From contig JAPOZE010000567.1 of assembly GCA_026706225.1 (NCBI GenBank), forward strand, positions 1-12,300: a DNA stretch of 12,300 bases, written 5' to 3'. Below, piece by piece: positions 1-6,781 of this stretch. Source of the DNA: Acidobacteriota bacterium (GTDB lineage Bacteria > Acidobacteriota > Terriglobia > Versatilivoradales > Versatilivoraceae). How positions within the stretch are numbered: position 1 is the first letter of the stretch; every line of letters begins with the position of its first letter. A program made the position numbers and the translations under genes. Below the pieces are notes generated by a model. It was given only the letters and a program-made list of their open reading frames with translations, was not told where the DNA came from and made no database searches.

Positions 1-1118
1 ATCGCCTGGTGGAGATCGTACAGGGAGAACGGCTGGTGGCCCAGAGCGTGGTCTCACCCGCGGGCCGCCGGTTCGTCCTGGCGGGAGACATCCGGGCCCG
101 ACTTCCGGGAAACCCACCCGGACGCCCCCGGCGGCCGCTCCCCATCCTCAGAGCTCTGGGCATTCTGGACGCCGACATCCAGACCCAGGTGCTGCGCATC
201 CTGGCCGTGTTTCTGACGGCCGGCCTGGTCTGCTACGGCCTGGCCTGCTACCTGACCGCTCCCTTGAAGAAGCTGCGGGCCGCGACCCGGAAACTGGCGG
301 ACGGGGACCTGGCAGCCCGGGTCGGCAAAGCGCCGGGCGGCCGCCAGGACGAACTGACCGAGCTCGGCCACGATTTCGACCAGATGGCCGAACGCATCCA
401 GACCATGGTGGGCGCTCAGCGTCGCCTGTTGAGCGACATCTCCCATGAGCTGCGCTCGCCCCTGGCTCGCCTCAACGTGGCGTTGGCGCTGATTCGCCAA
501 CGCATGAAGGGCCGGTCCGACGATGAACTGGACCGTATCGAGCTGGAAGCGGGACGCCTCAACCAGCTTATCGGCCACCTGTTGACTCTCAGCCGCATCG
601 AAAGCGGCGCGATGGCGCCGGCCGGCAACGACATTGCCCTGGACCAGCTTCTGGCGGAGGTGGCGGCGGATGCCGAATACGAAGCCCGCGGTTCCGGAAA
701 GGCCGTGCGCATCCTCTCCAGCCAGGCCTGCGTGGCCGTGGGCAATCGAGAGTTGTTGAGAAGCGCCGTTGAGAACGTGGTCCGAAACGCCGTCTACTAC
801 ACCGCCGACAAGACCGCGGTCGAGGTGGAACTGAAACTGGCCGGAGAGGACCGGGACACGGCGGTAATTACCGTTCGCGACCGTGGAGATGGCGTGCGCG
901 AGTCGGAGCTCGGCGAGATCTTTCGACCCTTCTACCGGGTGGCCACGGCCCGCGAGAGACAGAGCGGCGGCACCGGACTGGGGCTGACCATCACCCGGCA
1001 GGCCGTGCAGTTGCACAACGGCTCCGTGGCCGCGTCCAACGCCTCCGGAGGAGGGCTGCGAGTTGAAATTCGGCTGCCCGCCCGTCCGGGAAGCACGGAC
1101 TCGGCCGAACCCCTGTAG
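1..1118 (+). CDS. Sensor histidine kinase, CpxA-like (5' end outside window)
   Basis: Membrane sensor kinase of a two-component system that autophosphorylates on His and passes the phosphate to a response regulator. The frame is open to the left edge, so the N-terminus and most of the sensor domain are missing; the first in-window start-like codon (GTG at 9) is probably internal. Numbering residues from that GTG: a hydrophobic segment at about 60-82 is the last transmembrane helix, followed by a HAMP linker to about 133, the H-box SDISHELRSPL with phospho-acceptor His146, the N-box with N256/N260, the G1 box DRGDGV at 291-296 and the G2 box GTGLGL at 321-326. The H-box and the C-terminal block FRPFYR...ARERQSGGTGLGL closely resemble CpxA. 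All catalytic motifs are intact. The cognate regulator would be expected upstream, outside the window. The family call is firm; the stimulus is unknown. Confidence 0.93.
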   Translation, partial: RLVEIVQGERLVAQSVVSPAGRRFVLAGDIRARLPGNPPGRPRRPLPILRALGILDADIQTQVLRILAVFLTAGLVCYGLACYLTAPLKKLRAATRKLADGDLAARVGKAPGGRQDELTELGHDFDQMAERIQTMVGAQRRLLSDISHELRSPLARLNVALALIRQRMKGRSDDELDRIELEAGRLNQLIGHLLTLSRIESGAMAPAGNDIALDQLLAEVAADAEYEARGSGKAVRILSSQACVAVGNRELLRSAVENVVRNAVYYTADKTAVEVELKLAGEDRDTAVITVRDRGDGVRESELGEIFRPFYRVATARERQSGGTGLGLTITRQAVQLHNGSVAASNASGGGLRVEIRLPARPGSTDSAEPL

Positions 1119-1165
1119 CGAAGGGAGATGTTTCGCCGAGCAGGCTGGCCGCGGGTGGCGCCTCC

Positions 1166-1195
1166 TTGACAGATCCGCCGTTGAAAGGATATCTG
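1166..1195 (+). promoter_or_regulatory. Candidate sigma70-type promoter before the crotonase operon
   Basis: A perfect -35 hexamer TTGACA at 1166-1171 is followed, after 18 bases, by TATCTG at 1190-1195 (or ATATCT at 1189-1194 with 17 bases). The -10 is weak (about 3 of 6 matches). The site lies in the 141-base gap between the kinase stop and the crotonase start, which is where a promoter for the three-gene operon would be expected. The predicted 5' leader is about 55-60 bases. Confidence 0.35.
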
Positions 1196-1259
1196 TGAGG
1201 GCTTCGGCAACGAGCGGTCCGCCCGATCCAAACCCGATTCCAAAGCTGACTTCGATCCA

Positions 1260-2039
1260 ATGGGCGACATTCTCCTGACACGGCGGGAAGCGGACATCGC
1301 AACGGTCATCCTCAACCGTCCGCACAAGCTGAACGCGCTCAGCCGGGAGTTGTGGCTGCGGGTGGGAAAGGCGATGGGGGAGCTTTCCTCGGATGAGTCC
1401 CTGCGCTGCATCGTCCTGCGCGGGGCCGGCGAAAAGGCCTTCTCGCCGGGGGCCGATATCTCGGAATTCTCGGCCCACCGCTCCAATCGCCGACAGGCGC
1501 GGGACTACGGTGCCCTGATCCAGAAAGCCATGCAATCCATCAGGGACTGTCAACACCCGGTCATCGCCATGATCCAGGGAGTGTGCGTCGGGGGGGGCCT
1601 GGAGCTGGCCTCCATGTGCGACCTCAGGATCTGCGGAGAATCCAGCCGGTTCGGAGTGCCGGTCAATCGGATCGCCATCACCATGGCCTACCCTGAGATC
1701 CGGGCTCTGATCGACCTGGTGGGCCGGGCCACGGCGCTGGAGATTCTCCTGGAGGGCCGGGTCTTCGGTGCCCTGGAGGCCAAGGTCAAGGGCCTGGTCA
1801 CCCGCGTCGTTCCCGACGGCGAGGTCGAAAAGGAAACCTACGCCAGCGCCCGCCGCATCGCCGACGGCGCCCCCCTGGCCAACCGCCTGCACAAGCGATT
1901 CGCCTACCGCCTGCTGGATCCCACGCCGCTGACCGAGGCTGAAGTGGACCAGGGTTTCGAAATTGTCGGCACCGAGGACCACCGGGAGGGATACCGGGCC
2001 TTCCTCACCAAGACCAGGCCGCGATTCAAGGCCCGTTGA
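1260..2039 (+). CDS. Enoyl-CoA hydratase/isomerase (crotonase) family protein
   Basis: A 259-residue single-domain crotonase-fold protein, the usual length for the family. It should act on an acyl-CoA thioester in the cytoplasm. Family signatures: the AFSPGADISEF segment (60-70) that binds CoA and gives half of the oxyanion hole, and VCVGGGLELASMCD (108-121) that gives the other half. Aligned without gaps to rat mitochondrial hydratase, the first catalytic glutamate (E144) is E115, but the second (E164, in FGQPE) is Val135, in FGVPV. With one Glu, simple hydration of an enoyl-CoA is doubtful, and an isomerase or another crotonase reaction is possible. The start at 1260 matches the usual N-terminus (a short beta-strand before ILNRPHKLNAL), though no clear ribosome site is seen. 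The next gene starts 2 bases after the stop, so the two are probably co-translated. Confidence 0.9.
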   Translation: MGDILLTRREADIATVILNRPHKLNALSRELWLRVGKAMGELSSDESLRCIVLRGAGEKAFSPGADISEFSAHRSNRRQARDYGALIQKAMQSIRDCQHPVIAMIQGVCVGGGLELASMCDLRICGESSRFGVPVNRIAITMAYPEIRALIDLVGRATALEILLEGRVFGALEAKVKGLVTRVVPDGEVEKETYASARRIADGAPLANRLHKRFAYRLLDPTPLTEAEVDQGFEIVGTEDHREGYRAFLTKTRPRFKAR

Positions 2040-2041
2040 CC

Positions 2042-3283
2042 ATGGACCCGCAGCCAACCTCCCATCGCACCGGTCCCCTGCTCGGCATGAAAGTGCTGGA
2101 AGCCAGCCACGTCATGGCCGGTCCCACCTGTGGATTGATGCTGGCCGATCTGGGAGCGGACGTGGTCAAGGTGGAGCGCCTCCCCGGAGGCGACGACACC
2201 CGGCGCGCCGTACCGCCCGAAATCCGGGGAGAGTCGGCTGCCTTCATGATGATGAACCGCAACAAGCGCGGGATCGGCCTCAATCTGAAGTCCGGAAAAG
2301 GGCGGGAGGTCTTCCGCCGCCTGGCCCGAAACAGCGACGTGGTCGTCGAAAACTTCCGCAAGGGCACCATGGAGGCCCTGGGTCTGGGCTATGACCGGCT
2401 GAGATCGGATCGTCCCGGACTCATCTACTGCTCGCTGTCGGGCTTCGGACAGACGGGGCCCTATGCCGACCGGGGGGGATTCGACCTGATTGCCCAGGGA
2501 ATGAGCGGATTGATGAGCATTACCGGCGAAGGACCCGGGAGGGCTCCGGTGAAGGTGGGGGCGCCCATGACGGACATCACCGCGGGCATCCTGGCGGCGC
2601 TGGGGATCGTTGCGGCCTATGCTCACCGGCAGCGTACCGGCGAGGGACAACTGGTGGACACCTCCCTGCTGGAAGCCGGAATCGTTCACACCTACTGGCA
2701 GTCGGCCATTTACCTGGCGACGGGTGTCTCCCCCACGGCCATGGGATCGGCCCATCCCCTGATGGCTCCCTACCAGTCCTTTGAAACCCGGGACGGCTGG
2801 GTCAACATCGGCGCCGCCAACCAGGCCAACTGGGAGCGGTTGCTGGAGGTTCTGGGAGCTTCCGAACTGGGACGCGATCCGCGATTCGCCGACAACGCCG
2901 GTCGCATGAGCCATCTGGCCGAACTGGTCGAGCAGTTGACCCCCTACTTTCGGTCCCAAACCACCGCTTCCTGGCTGGAAGAGTTTCAGGGCGCGGGGAT
3001 TCCGGCCGGGCCGGTGCTCTCCATCGCGGCCATGCATGCCGACCCGCAAGTGAAAGCGCGCCGCATGGTGACCGAGGTCCCCCACAGCCGGTTGGGCCCG
3101 GTCAAGACCTTGGGGGCGCCGGTCAAGTTCTCGGCGACGCCGGCCTCCTTGACCCGAGGAGCGCCGCTGCTGGGAGAGCACACTCGGGAAGTGCTGCGCG
3201 AAGCGGGTTACAGCGACAGGGAAACCGAAGCCCTCGAGGCCGAAGGCGCCGTTCTGATTTCCCGGAAGGAATGTGAAAGCTGA
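2042..3283 (+). CDS. CaiB/BaiF family (class III) CoA-transferase
   Basis: A 413-residue family III CoA-transferase that moves CoA between carboxylic acids through an aspartyl-CoA thioester intermediate; the protein normally forms an interlocked dimer. Typical blocks are visible in order: GMKVLEASHVMAGPTCGLMLADLGADVVKVE near the N-terminus, NRNKRGIGLNLKS (72-84), VVVENFRKGTMEALGLGY (100-117), SLSGFGQTGPYADRGGFD (131-148) and APMTDITAG, in which Asp178 is the expected catalytic aspartate. ATG at 2042 is preferred over an in-frame TTG at 2036, because the ATG lies 2 bases after the crotonase stop and gives the normal family start. Pairing with a crotonase suggests activation and processing of an organic acid as its CoA ester. 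The acid cannot be read from the sequence; the carnitine, formyl/oxalyl and alpha-methylacyl-CoA branches all share these motifs. Confidence 0.95.
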   Translation: MDPQPTSHRTGPLLGMKVLEASHVMAGPTCGLMLADLGADVVKVERLPGGDDTRRAVPPEIRGESAAFMMMNRNKRGIGLNLKSGKGREVFRRLARNSDVVVENFRKGTMEALGLGYDRLRSDRPGLIYCSLSGFGQTGPYADRGGFDLIAQGMSGLMSITGEGPGRAPVKVGAPMTDITAGILAALGIVAAYAHRQRTGEGQLVDTSLLEAGIVHTYWQSAIYLATGVSPTAMGSAHPLMAPYQSFETRDGWVNIGAANQANWERLLEVLGASELGRDPRFADNAGRMSHLAELVEQLTPYFRSQTTASWLEEFQGAGIPAGPVLSIAAMHADPQVKARRMVTEVPHSRLGPVKTLGAPVKFSATPASLTRGAPLLGEHTREVLREAGYSDRETEALEAEGAVLISRKECES

Positions 3284-3291
3284 CCTTGTCC

Positions 3292-4143
3292 ATGGTGAAA
3301 CGAAAATTCGGCTGGACCGATGTTGAGGTTCCGATCATCGGCCAGGGGACCTGGATGATCGAAGGCAGCCGGGCGCAGGAGCAGCGGGCGGTGGCGGCCC
3401 TGCGGCTGGGGCTCGACCTGGGACTGGCTCACATCGATACCGCCGAGATGTACGGCAACGGCCGGGCCGAGGAGTTGACGGCGGAGGCCATCGGCGCCAG
3501 GAGGAGCGATGTCTTCCTGGTGAGCAAGGTGCTCCCCTACAACGCTTCCTACGACGGCACCTTGAGAGCCTGCGAGCGCAGTCTGAAGCGGCTTGGAACG
3601 GACAGCCTGGATCTGTACCTGCTGCACTGGAGCGGCCGCCACCCGATCCGGGAAACCATGAGAGCCATGGAAACCCTGGTCCGGCGGGGTTGCATCCGGT
3701 TCATCGGGGTGAGCAACCTGGACCTGGAGGCGTTGAAGGAAGCCCAGCAAGCGCTCCGGAACGAACGGCTGGCCTGCAACCAGGTGCTCTACCACCTGGG
3801 AGACCGGGGCATCGAGTACCGGCTTCTCCCCTACTGCGCCGAGCAACGGATCGCCCTGGTGGCCTACAGCCCCTTCGGCCATTCCGGCTTCCCCTCGCCG
3901 GGCAGCAGCGGTGGAAGCGTGTTGGCCGCCATCGCCCGCAAACAGGGACGAACGGCCAGGCAGGTGGTTCTGAATTTCCTGACCCGCCATCCGGGCGTGT
4001 TCACCATTCCCAAGGCAAGCCGCAAGGAGCACGTGATCGAGAACAGTCAATCCCTGGATTGGGAACTTTCCGGCGAGGACCTGAGAGCCATCGACCAGGC
4101 CTTTCCCGCTCCCGACCGTGAAGTGCCGCTCGGCATGCTGTGA
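3292..4143 (+). CDS. Aldo/keto reductase, YeaE-like
   Basis: A 283-residue cytoplasmic NAD(P)H-dependent reductase of the aldo/keto reductase TIM-barrel superfamily. The catalytic tetrad is complete: Asp49 and Tyr54 (DTAEMYGNG), Lys79 (VSKVLPYNAS) and His112 (YLLHWSG). The closest family I recognise is E. coli YeaE, a methylglyoxal-type reductase: VSKVLPYNAS, DLYLLHWSG, CNQVLYHLGDRGIEYRLLPYC, AYSPFG and the C-terminal IPKASRKEHV block fit it across its whole length. The start at 3292 lies 8 bases after the CoA-transferase stop; an in-frame TTG at 3286 would add two residues. It is the last gene of the crotonase/CoA-transferase operon. A plausible role is reduction of a small aldehyde or ketone from the pathway, or detoxification of a reactive 2-oxoaldehyde. 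The substrate is inferred only. Confidence 0.93.
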   Translation: MVKRKFGWTDVEVPIIGQGTWMIEGSRAQEQRAVAALRLGLDLGLAHIDTAEMYGNGRAEELTAEAIGARRSDVFLVSKVLPYNASYDGTLRACERSLKRLGTDSLDLYLLHWSGRHPIRETMRAMETLVRRGCIRFIGVSNLDLEALKEAQQALRNERLACNQVLYHLGDRGIEYRLLPYCAEQRIALVAYSPFGHSGFPSPGSSGGSVLAAIARKQGRTARQVVLNFLTRHPGVFTIPKASRKEHVIENSQSLDWELSGEDLRAIDQAFPAPDREVPLGML

Positions 4144-4158
4144 GCCGACCGGGCGGCA
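4124..4158. terminator. Stem-loop at the convergent gene ends (weak terminator candidate)
   Basis: A 10-bp stem with one G-T wobble (arms 4124-4133 and 4149-4158) and a 15-base loop spans the stop codon of the aldo/keto reductase, next to the convergent aldolase stop. No T-tract follows on either strand, so intrinsic termination is uncertain. It could instead slow polymerase, stabilise transcript ends, or be chance in GC-rich DNA. Confidence 0.25.
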
Positions 4159-4169
4159 GCCCCCCTCGC

Positions 4170-4943
4170 TCAGCCGAGCACCCCCCTGAAAGCGGACAGC
4201 GAATCGGACAGCATCTTGCGCTTCAGGTTGATATCCACCCCCACAAAGAAGAGGCGGACTCCCAGGGCCCGATACTGCAAAGCCTGTTGGGGGTGGCCTC
4301 CGCCCATTGCCAGGATCTTGCCGCTGCGGCGGCCGGCCTCCAGCACCCGTTCGATTTTGGGAGCCAGGGCCCGCTTGGCCTCCGGACCGAAAAGGCCCAA
4401 GCTGACCGACCAATCCATTTCTCCCACGGTCAGCATGTCAATCCCTTCAACCTGGAGAATGTCATCCAGGGCCTGGTAGCCTTCGTCGCTTTCGATCATC
4501 ACCATCAGGGAGGTCCCAAGGTCGGCCTCGCGAAGCGCACGCCCGGGATCGTTCCCAAGCGTGAAGCCGGTGCCGGCCGAGGAACTCGACACCCCTCGCT
4601 CGCCCAGGGGCGGAAACTTGCCCAACTGCACCAGCCGGGCGGCCTGGGCGGCGCTCCTGACATCGGGCATGGTCAGGATTTCCATGCCTCCATCCAGAAG
4701 TCGCTGCACCTGGGTCCGTGTCAGCTCGGGAATGCGGGCCATCGGCACCATTCCCAGGTGAGCAATCGTCCGGCCCAGCCTGAGCACCTCCGCCGTCGAT
4801 TGCGGACCGTGCTCCAGGTCCAGAAAGACGACCGAGTAGCCCAGTTGGGCCATCAGCTCCAGGTCGGTCATGGTGGTATCGCGGCAGATGACCCCGTAGA
4901 GAACTTCCTCCGTCTTCAGCAACTCCCTCAAGCGGCCGCTCAT
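4170..4943 (-). CDS. HpcH/HpaI-family aldolase (class II, metal-dependent)
   Basis: A 257-residue protein of the phosphoenolpyruvate/pyruvate TIM-barrel superfamily. Family members (HpaI/HpcH, GarL, RhmA, MacA) reversibly join pyruvate to an aldehyde using a divalent metal. The key residues are at family positions: His45 in DLEHGP (general base), Arg70 in ARIPE (pyruvate binding), Glu151 in MIESDEG (metal ligand) and Asp177 in GEMDWSVSLG (metal ligand, replacing the more usual GPNDLSxSLG). FPPLGERGVSS at 110-120 matches the usual yPPxGxRG loop. The ATG at 4943 has a purine-rich ribosome site (GGAAGG) about 7 bases upstream. It faces the aldo/keto reductase across 26 bases and is divergent from the Hyi-like gene. 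A GarL-like role yielding tartronate semialdehyde would fit the neighbour, but the motifs do not separate it from other family aldolases. Confidence 0.92.
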   Translation of the reverse strand: MSGRLRELLKTEEVLYGVICRDTTMTDLELMAQLGYSVVFLDLEHGPQSTAEVLRLGRTIAHLGMVPMARIPELTRTQVQRLLDGGMEILTMPDVRSAAQAARLVQLGKFPPLGERGVSSSSAGTGFTLGNDPGRALREADLGTSLMVMIESDEGYQALDDILQVEGIDMLTVGEMDWSVSLGLFGPEAKRALAPKIERVLEAGRRSGKILAMGGGHPQQALQYRALGVRLFFVGVDINLKRKMLSDSLSAFRGVLG

Positions 4944-5022
4944 CGAATGCCTTCCTTTCCTTGTTTCTTCGAGGAACCTGCTCCCGAGACAAGACGCCCT
5001 GCCCGCCGGCCGGAGGTGACTC

Positions 5023-5051
5023 TTGCAATCCCGTGGGGGCTGGCGTAAAGT
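5023..5051 (+). promoter_or_regulatory. Candidate sigma70-type promoter for the Hyi-like gene
   Basis: TTGCAA at 5023-5028 and TAAAGT at 5046-5051 are separated by exactly 17 bases, in the 228-base gap between the divergent aldolase and Hyi-like genes. Each hexamer matches consensus at 4 of 6 positions. It would give a leader of about 115 bases before the ATG at 5172. Confidence 0.3.
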
Positions 5052-5171
5052 CCAATCCGCCGCGGTTCACGCCAAGCCATCCGACCGCGCCGGCGGACCG
5101 GCCCCGAAGTCCGGACAAACGCGACAGGAGGAGCCGGCCGGTCGCGCAGGTCAACACCGAAAGGAGCCGGC

Positions 5172-5957
5172 ATGTTCCAACTCTCCGTCTGCGAAGGCAC
5201 CGTCTTCCCCAATCTTCCCTTCCGGCAGCGGGTCCGCGAAGTCGCGGCTGCCGGCTTCTCGGTGGAACTCTGGGGCTGGGAAGATGAGGCGCTGGATGCC
5301 ATCGCGGCCGATCCGGACATTCGAATCGCCTCCATGCCGGGCTGGGGACCGGGAAGCATGGTTCACCCCGACGGGTTGGAGGCCTTCCTGGAGGGCGCCA
5401 GGAAAAACCTGGCCGTAGCCCGTAGGATCGGATGCAGGAACCTGGCCGTGGCTTCCGGCGAGCTCGACCGGAAGGGCCGGGTGGTCCACGCCATTGCCGA
5501 GCATCCCGCCGACCGGTGGATCACCGCCTACCGGTGCCTGTGCGAGCTGGCGGAAATCGCCGAAAAGGAGGAGGTATCGTATAACTTCGAAGTGCTCAAC
5601 ACCAAGGTCGACCACGCCGGATACCCCTTCCCCCACCTGGAAGACGGGGCTCGATTGATCCGGCAGGTCAACAGCCGGCGCATCCGGCTTCTGGTCGATG
5701 TTTACCACGCCCAGGTGGAGGAAGGCAACGTCGTCCAGGCGATTCGAGACCATCGGGAGATCATCGGGCACGTGCATGTGGCGGACGTCCCCGGGCGCCA
5801 CGAGCCCGGTACCGGAGAGATCCATTACCCCCGGGTGGCTGCCGCCCTCCGGGAGATCGCCTATAACGGCACGGTGGGGCTGGAAGCCTTTCCGGAAAGC
5901 GACAGCCACCTGGCCCTGGAGCGCTTTCGCCAGGTCTTTTCAGAGTCCGCCTCCTGA
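5172..5957 (+). CDS. Hydroxypyruvate isomerase-like TIM-barrel protein (Hyi family)
   Basis: A 261-residue protein close to E. coli Hyi, which interconverts hydroxypyruvate and tartronate semialdehyde, and related to the xylose isomerase/AP endonuclease 2 fold. Shared blocks are VDVYHAQVEEGN (175-186), GHVHVADVPGRHEPGTGEI (199-217), and YNGTVGLEAFPE (231-242). The two glutamates expected at the active site are Glu140 (NFEVLN) and Glu238 (GLEAF); Asp176 and His202 are likely metal ligands. The ATG at 5172 has an AGGAG ribosome site about 7 bases upstream. Divergence from the HpcH/HpaI aldolase supports a tartronate semialdehyde link: GarL-type aldolases release it and Hyi consumes it. Other members of this fold act on other keto-sugars, so the substrate is inferred. 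Its 3' end overlaps the convergent metallo-beta-lactamase-like gene by 18 bases. Confidence 0.88.
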   Translation: MFQLSVCEGTVFPNLPFRQRVREVAAAGFSVELWGWEDEALDAIAADPDIRIASMPGWGPGSMVHPDGLEAFLEGARKNLAVARRIGCRNLAVASGELDRKGRVVHAIAEHPADRWITAYRCLCELAEIAEKEEVSYNFEVLNTKVDHAGYPFPHLEDGARLIRQVNSRRIRLLVDVYHAQVEEGNVVQAIRDHREIIGHVHVADVPGRHEPGTGEIHYPRVAAALREIAYNGTVGLEAFPESDSHLALERFRQVFSESAS

Positions 5958-6662
5958 AAGCTTTGGCCGATAGCCGGAGGGTTCCAGCACCACCAGGGTA
6001 GGCCGATCGTTGGACAATCGGGGAGGCGGCAGCGGCACGGTGTGGTGCCGCACATGGACCAGGGGGTCCCGCGGATGCCTTTTCAGAAAGACTTCCACCG
6101 GCGTCATGCCCCCGTCAATGGGAGGCAGGTAGTAGTGCATGGGGAGGATCCACTTGGGCCGGAGGATCTCGATCATCGGATCCAGCTCGTCCAGAGTGAG
6201 GGTGAGCTTCTCGCCGACGATGGCCAACAAGACATCGCAGCGACCGGCAAAGGGAGCCAACTGGTCGGCGCTCAGTCCGTATCCCAAATCTCCCATGTGC
6301 AGGATCCACAGGTCTCCGGCCCTGAAGGCATACAAGGCATTGTCATCGGCGCCTTCGGGATGGTCCGGAGCCTCGGCCGCCTTGAGGGTCACAATCGGCT
6401 CTCCGTTCATCTCCGCCCGACCCCGGCCCTCGGACAGGTCCAGGGCGTTGATCACCGGAGGATTCCCTTCGACCACCTGAAGGCAGGCGTGCCCCCGGTC
6501 GGTGAGAGAACTGACGATCACCCGGTCAGCCTGGAGGAACGGGACATCCGGACCTCCCAGCCCTACGGCGGACGGAGTGTAGGGATCCATCACCAGCACC
6601 GGGCGATGGTCCCGCCACAGTCTGAAACAGGCCAGTCCCACCCACTCGATCGCCAGCGACAT
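5940..6662 (-). CDS. UlaG-like metallo-beta-lactamase-fold protein with degenerate metal motif
   Basis: A 240-residue protein with the beta-lactamase-fold outline of UlaG-like hydrolases: IEWVGLACFRL at the N-terminus, VLVMDPYTPS, ADRVIVSS, then ILHMGDLGYGLSADQL (120-135) and ILPMHYYLP (172-180). The later ligand positions survive (His122 and Asp125 in HMGD, His176 in PMHY). The first zinc motif HxHxDH is absent: the matching stretch reads SSLTDRGH (51-58), and the usual GHSCF His near the N-terminus is Leu10. It may bind metal differently or have lost hydrolase activity. The start is chosen at ATG 6662 because homology begins there; ATG 6695 would add 11 residues and cannot be excluded, and the frame stays open to 6836. 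It is the last gene of the minus-strand cluster, after a 119-base gap. Function unknown. Confidence 0.8.
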   Translation of the reverse strand: MSLAIEWVGLACFRLWRDHRPVLVMDPYTPSAVGLGGPDVPFLQADRVIVSSLTDRGHACLQVVEGNPPVINALDLSEGRGRAEMNGEPIVTLKAAEAPDHPEGADDNALYAFRAGDLWILHMGDLGYGLSADQLAPFAGRCDVLLAIVGEKLTLTLDELDPMIEILRPKWILPMHYYLPPIDGGMTPVEVFLKRHPRDPLVHVRHHTVPLPPPRLSNDRPTLVVLEPSGYRPKLSGGGL

Positions 6663-6695
6663 TCCAAGCCCGCCTATCTCACCAGGTTGCTGCAT

Positions 6696-6729
6696 GTACT
6701 TTAGAACGCCTTTTATATTCAGTACTTTA
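6696..6729 (-). promoter_or_regulatory. Direct-repeat operator candidate around a TATAAA box
   Basis: In the AT-rich gap before the metallo-beta-lactamase-like gene, the octamer GTACTTTA (plus strand) occurs at 6696-6703 and again at 6722-6729, 26 bases start to start. A minus-strand TATAAA, a good -10, sits between them at 6712-6717; no good -35 is seen. Two identical octamers bracketing a -10 suggest a repressor or activator site giving the last gene its own control. Confidence 0.35.
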
Positions 6730-6781
6730 TCGGACCTGTTGGGACTTCTTGCGCCTACACACGGCGCTGGGCGCGCCCGGG

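Noticed and set aside
54..2057. A 667-codon open frame on the minus strand across the kinase and crotonase
   Set aside because: It is antisense to two genes with complete family motifs; its translation is low-complexity, rich in Gly/Arg/Gln/His, and shows no domain. Long antisense frames are expected in GC-rich coding DNA.
1904..3181. A 425-codon minus-strand open frame opposite the CoA-transferase
   Set aside because: Shadow of the CoA-transferase frame, with no recognisable motif and no ribosome site or context.
5000..5171. Riboswitch in the leader of the Hyi-like gene
   Set aside because: The 115-base putative leader is GC-rich with scattered short dyads, but I could match it to no known riboswitch core.
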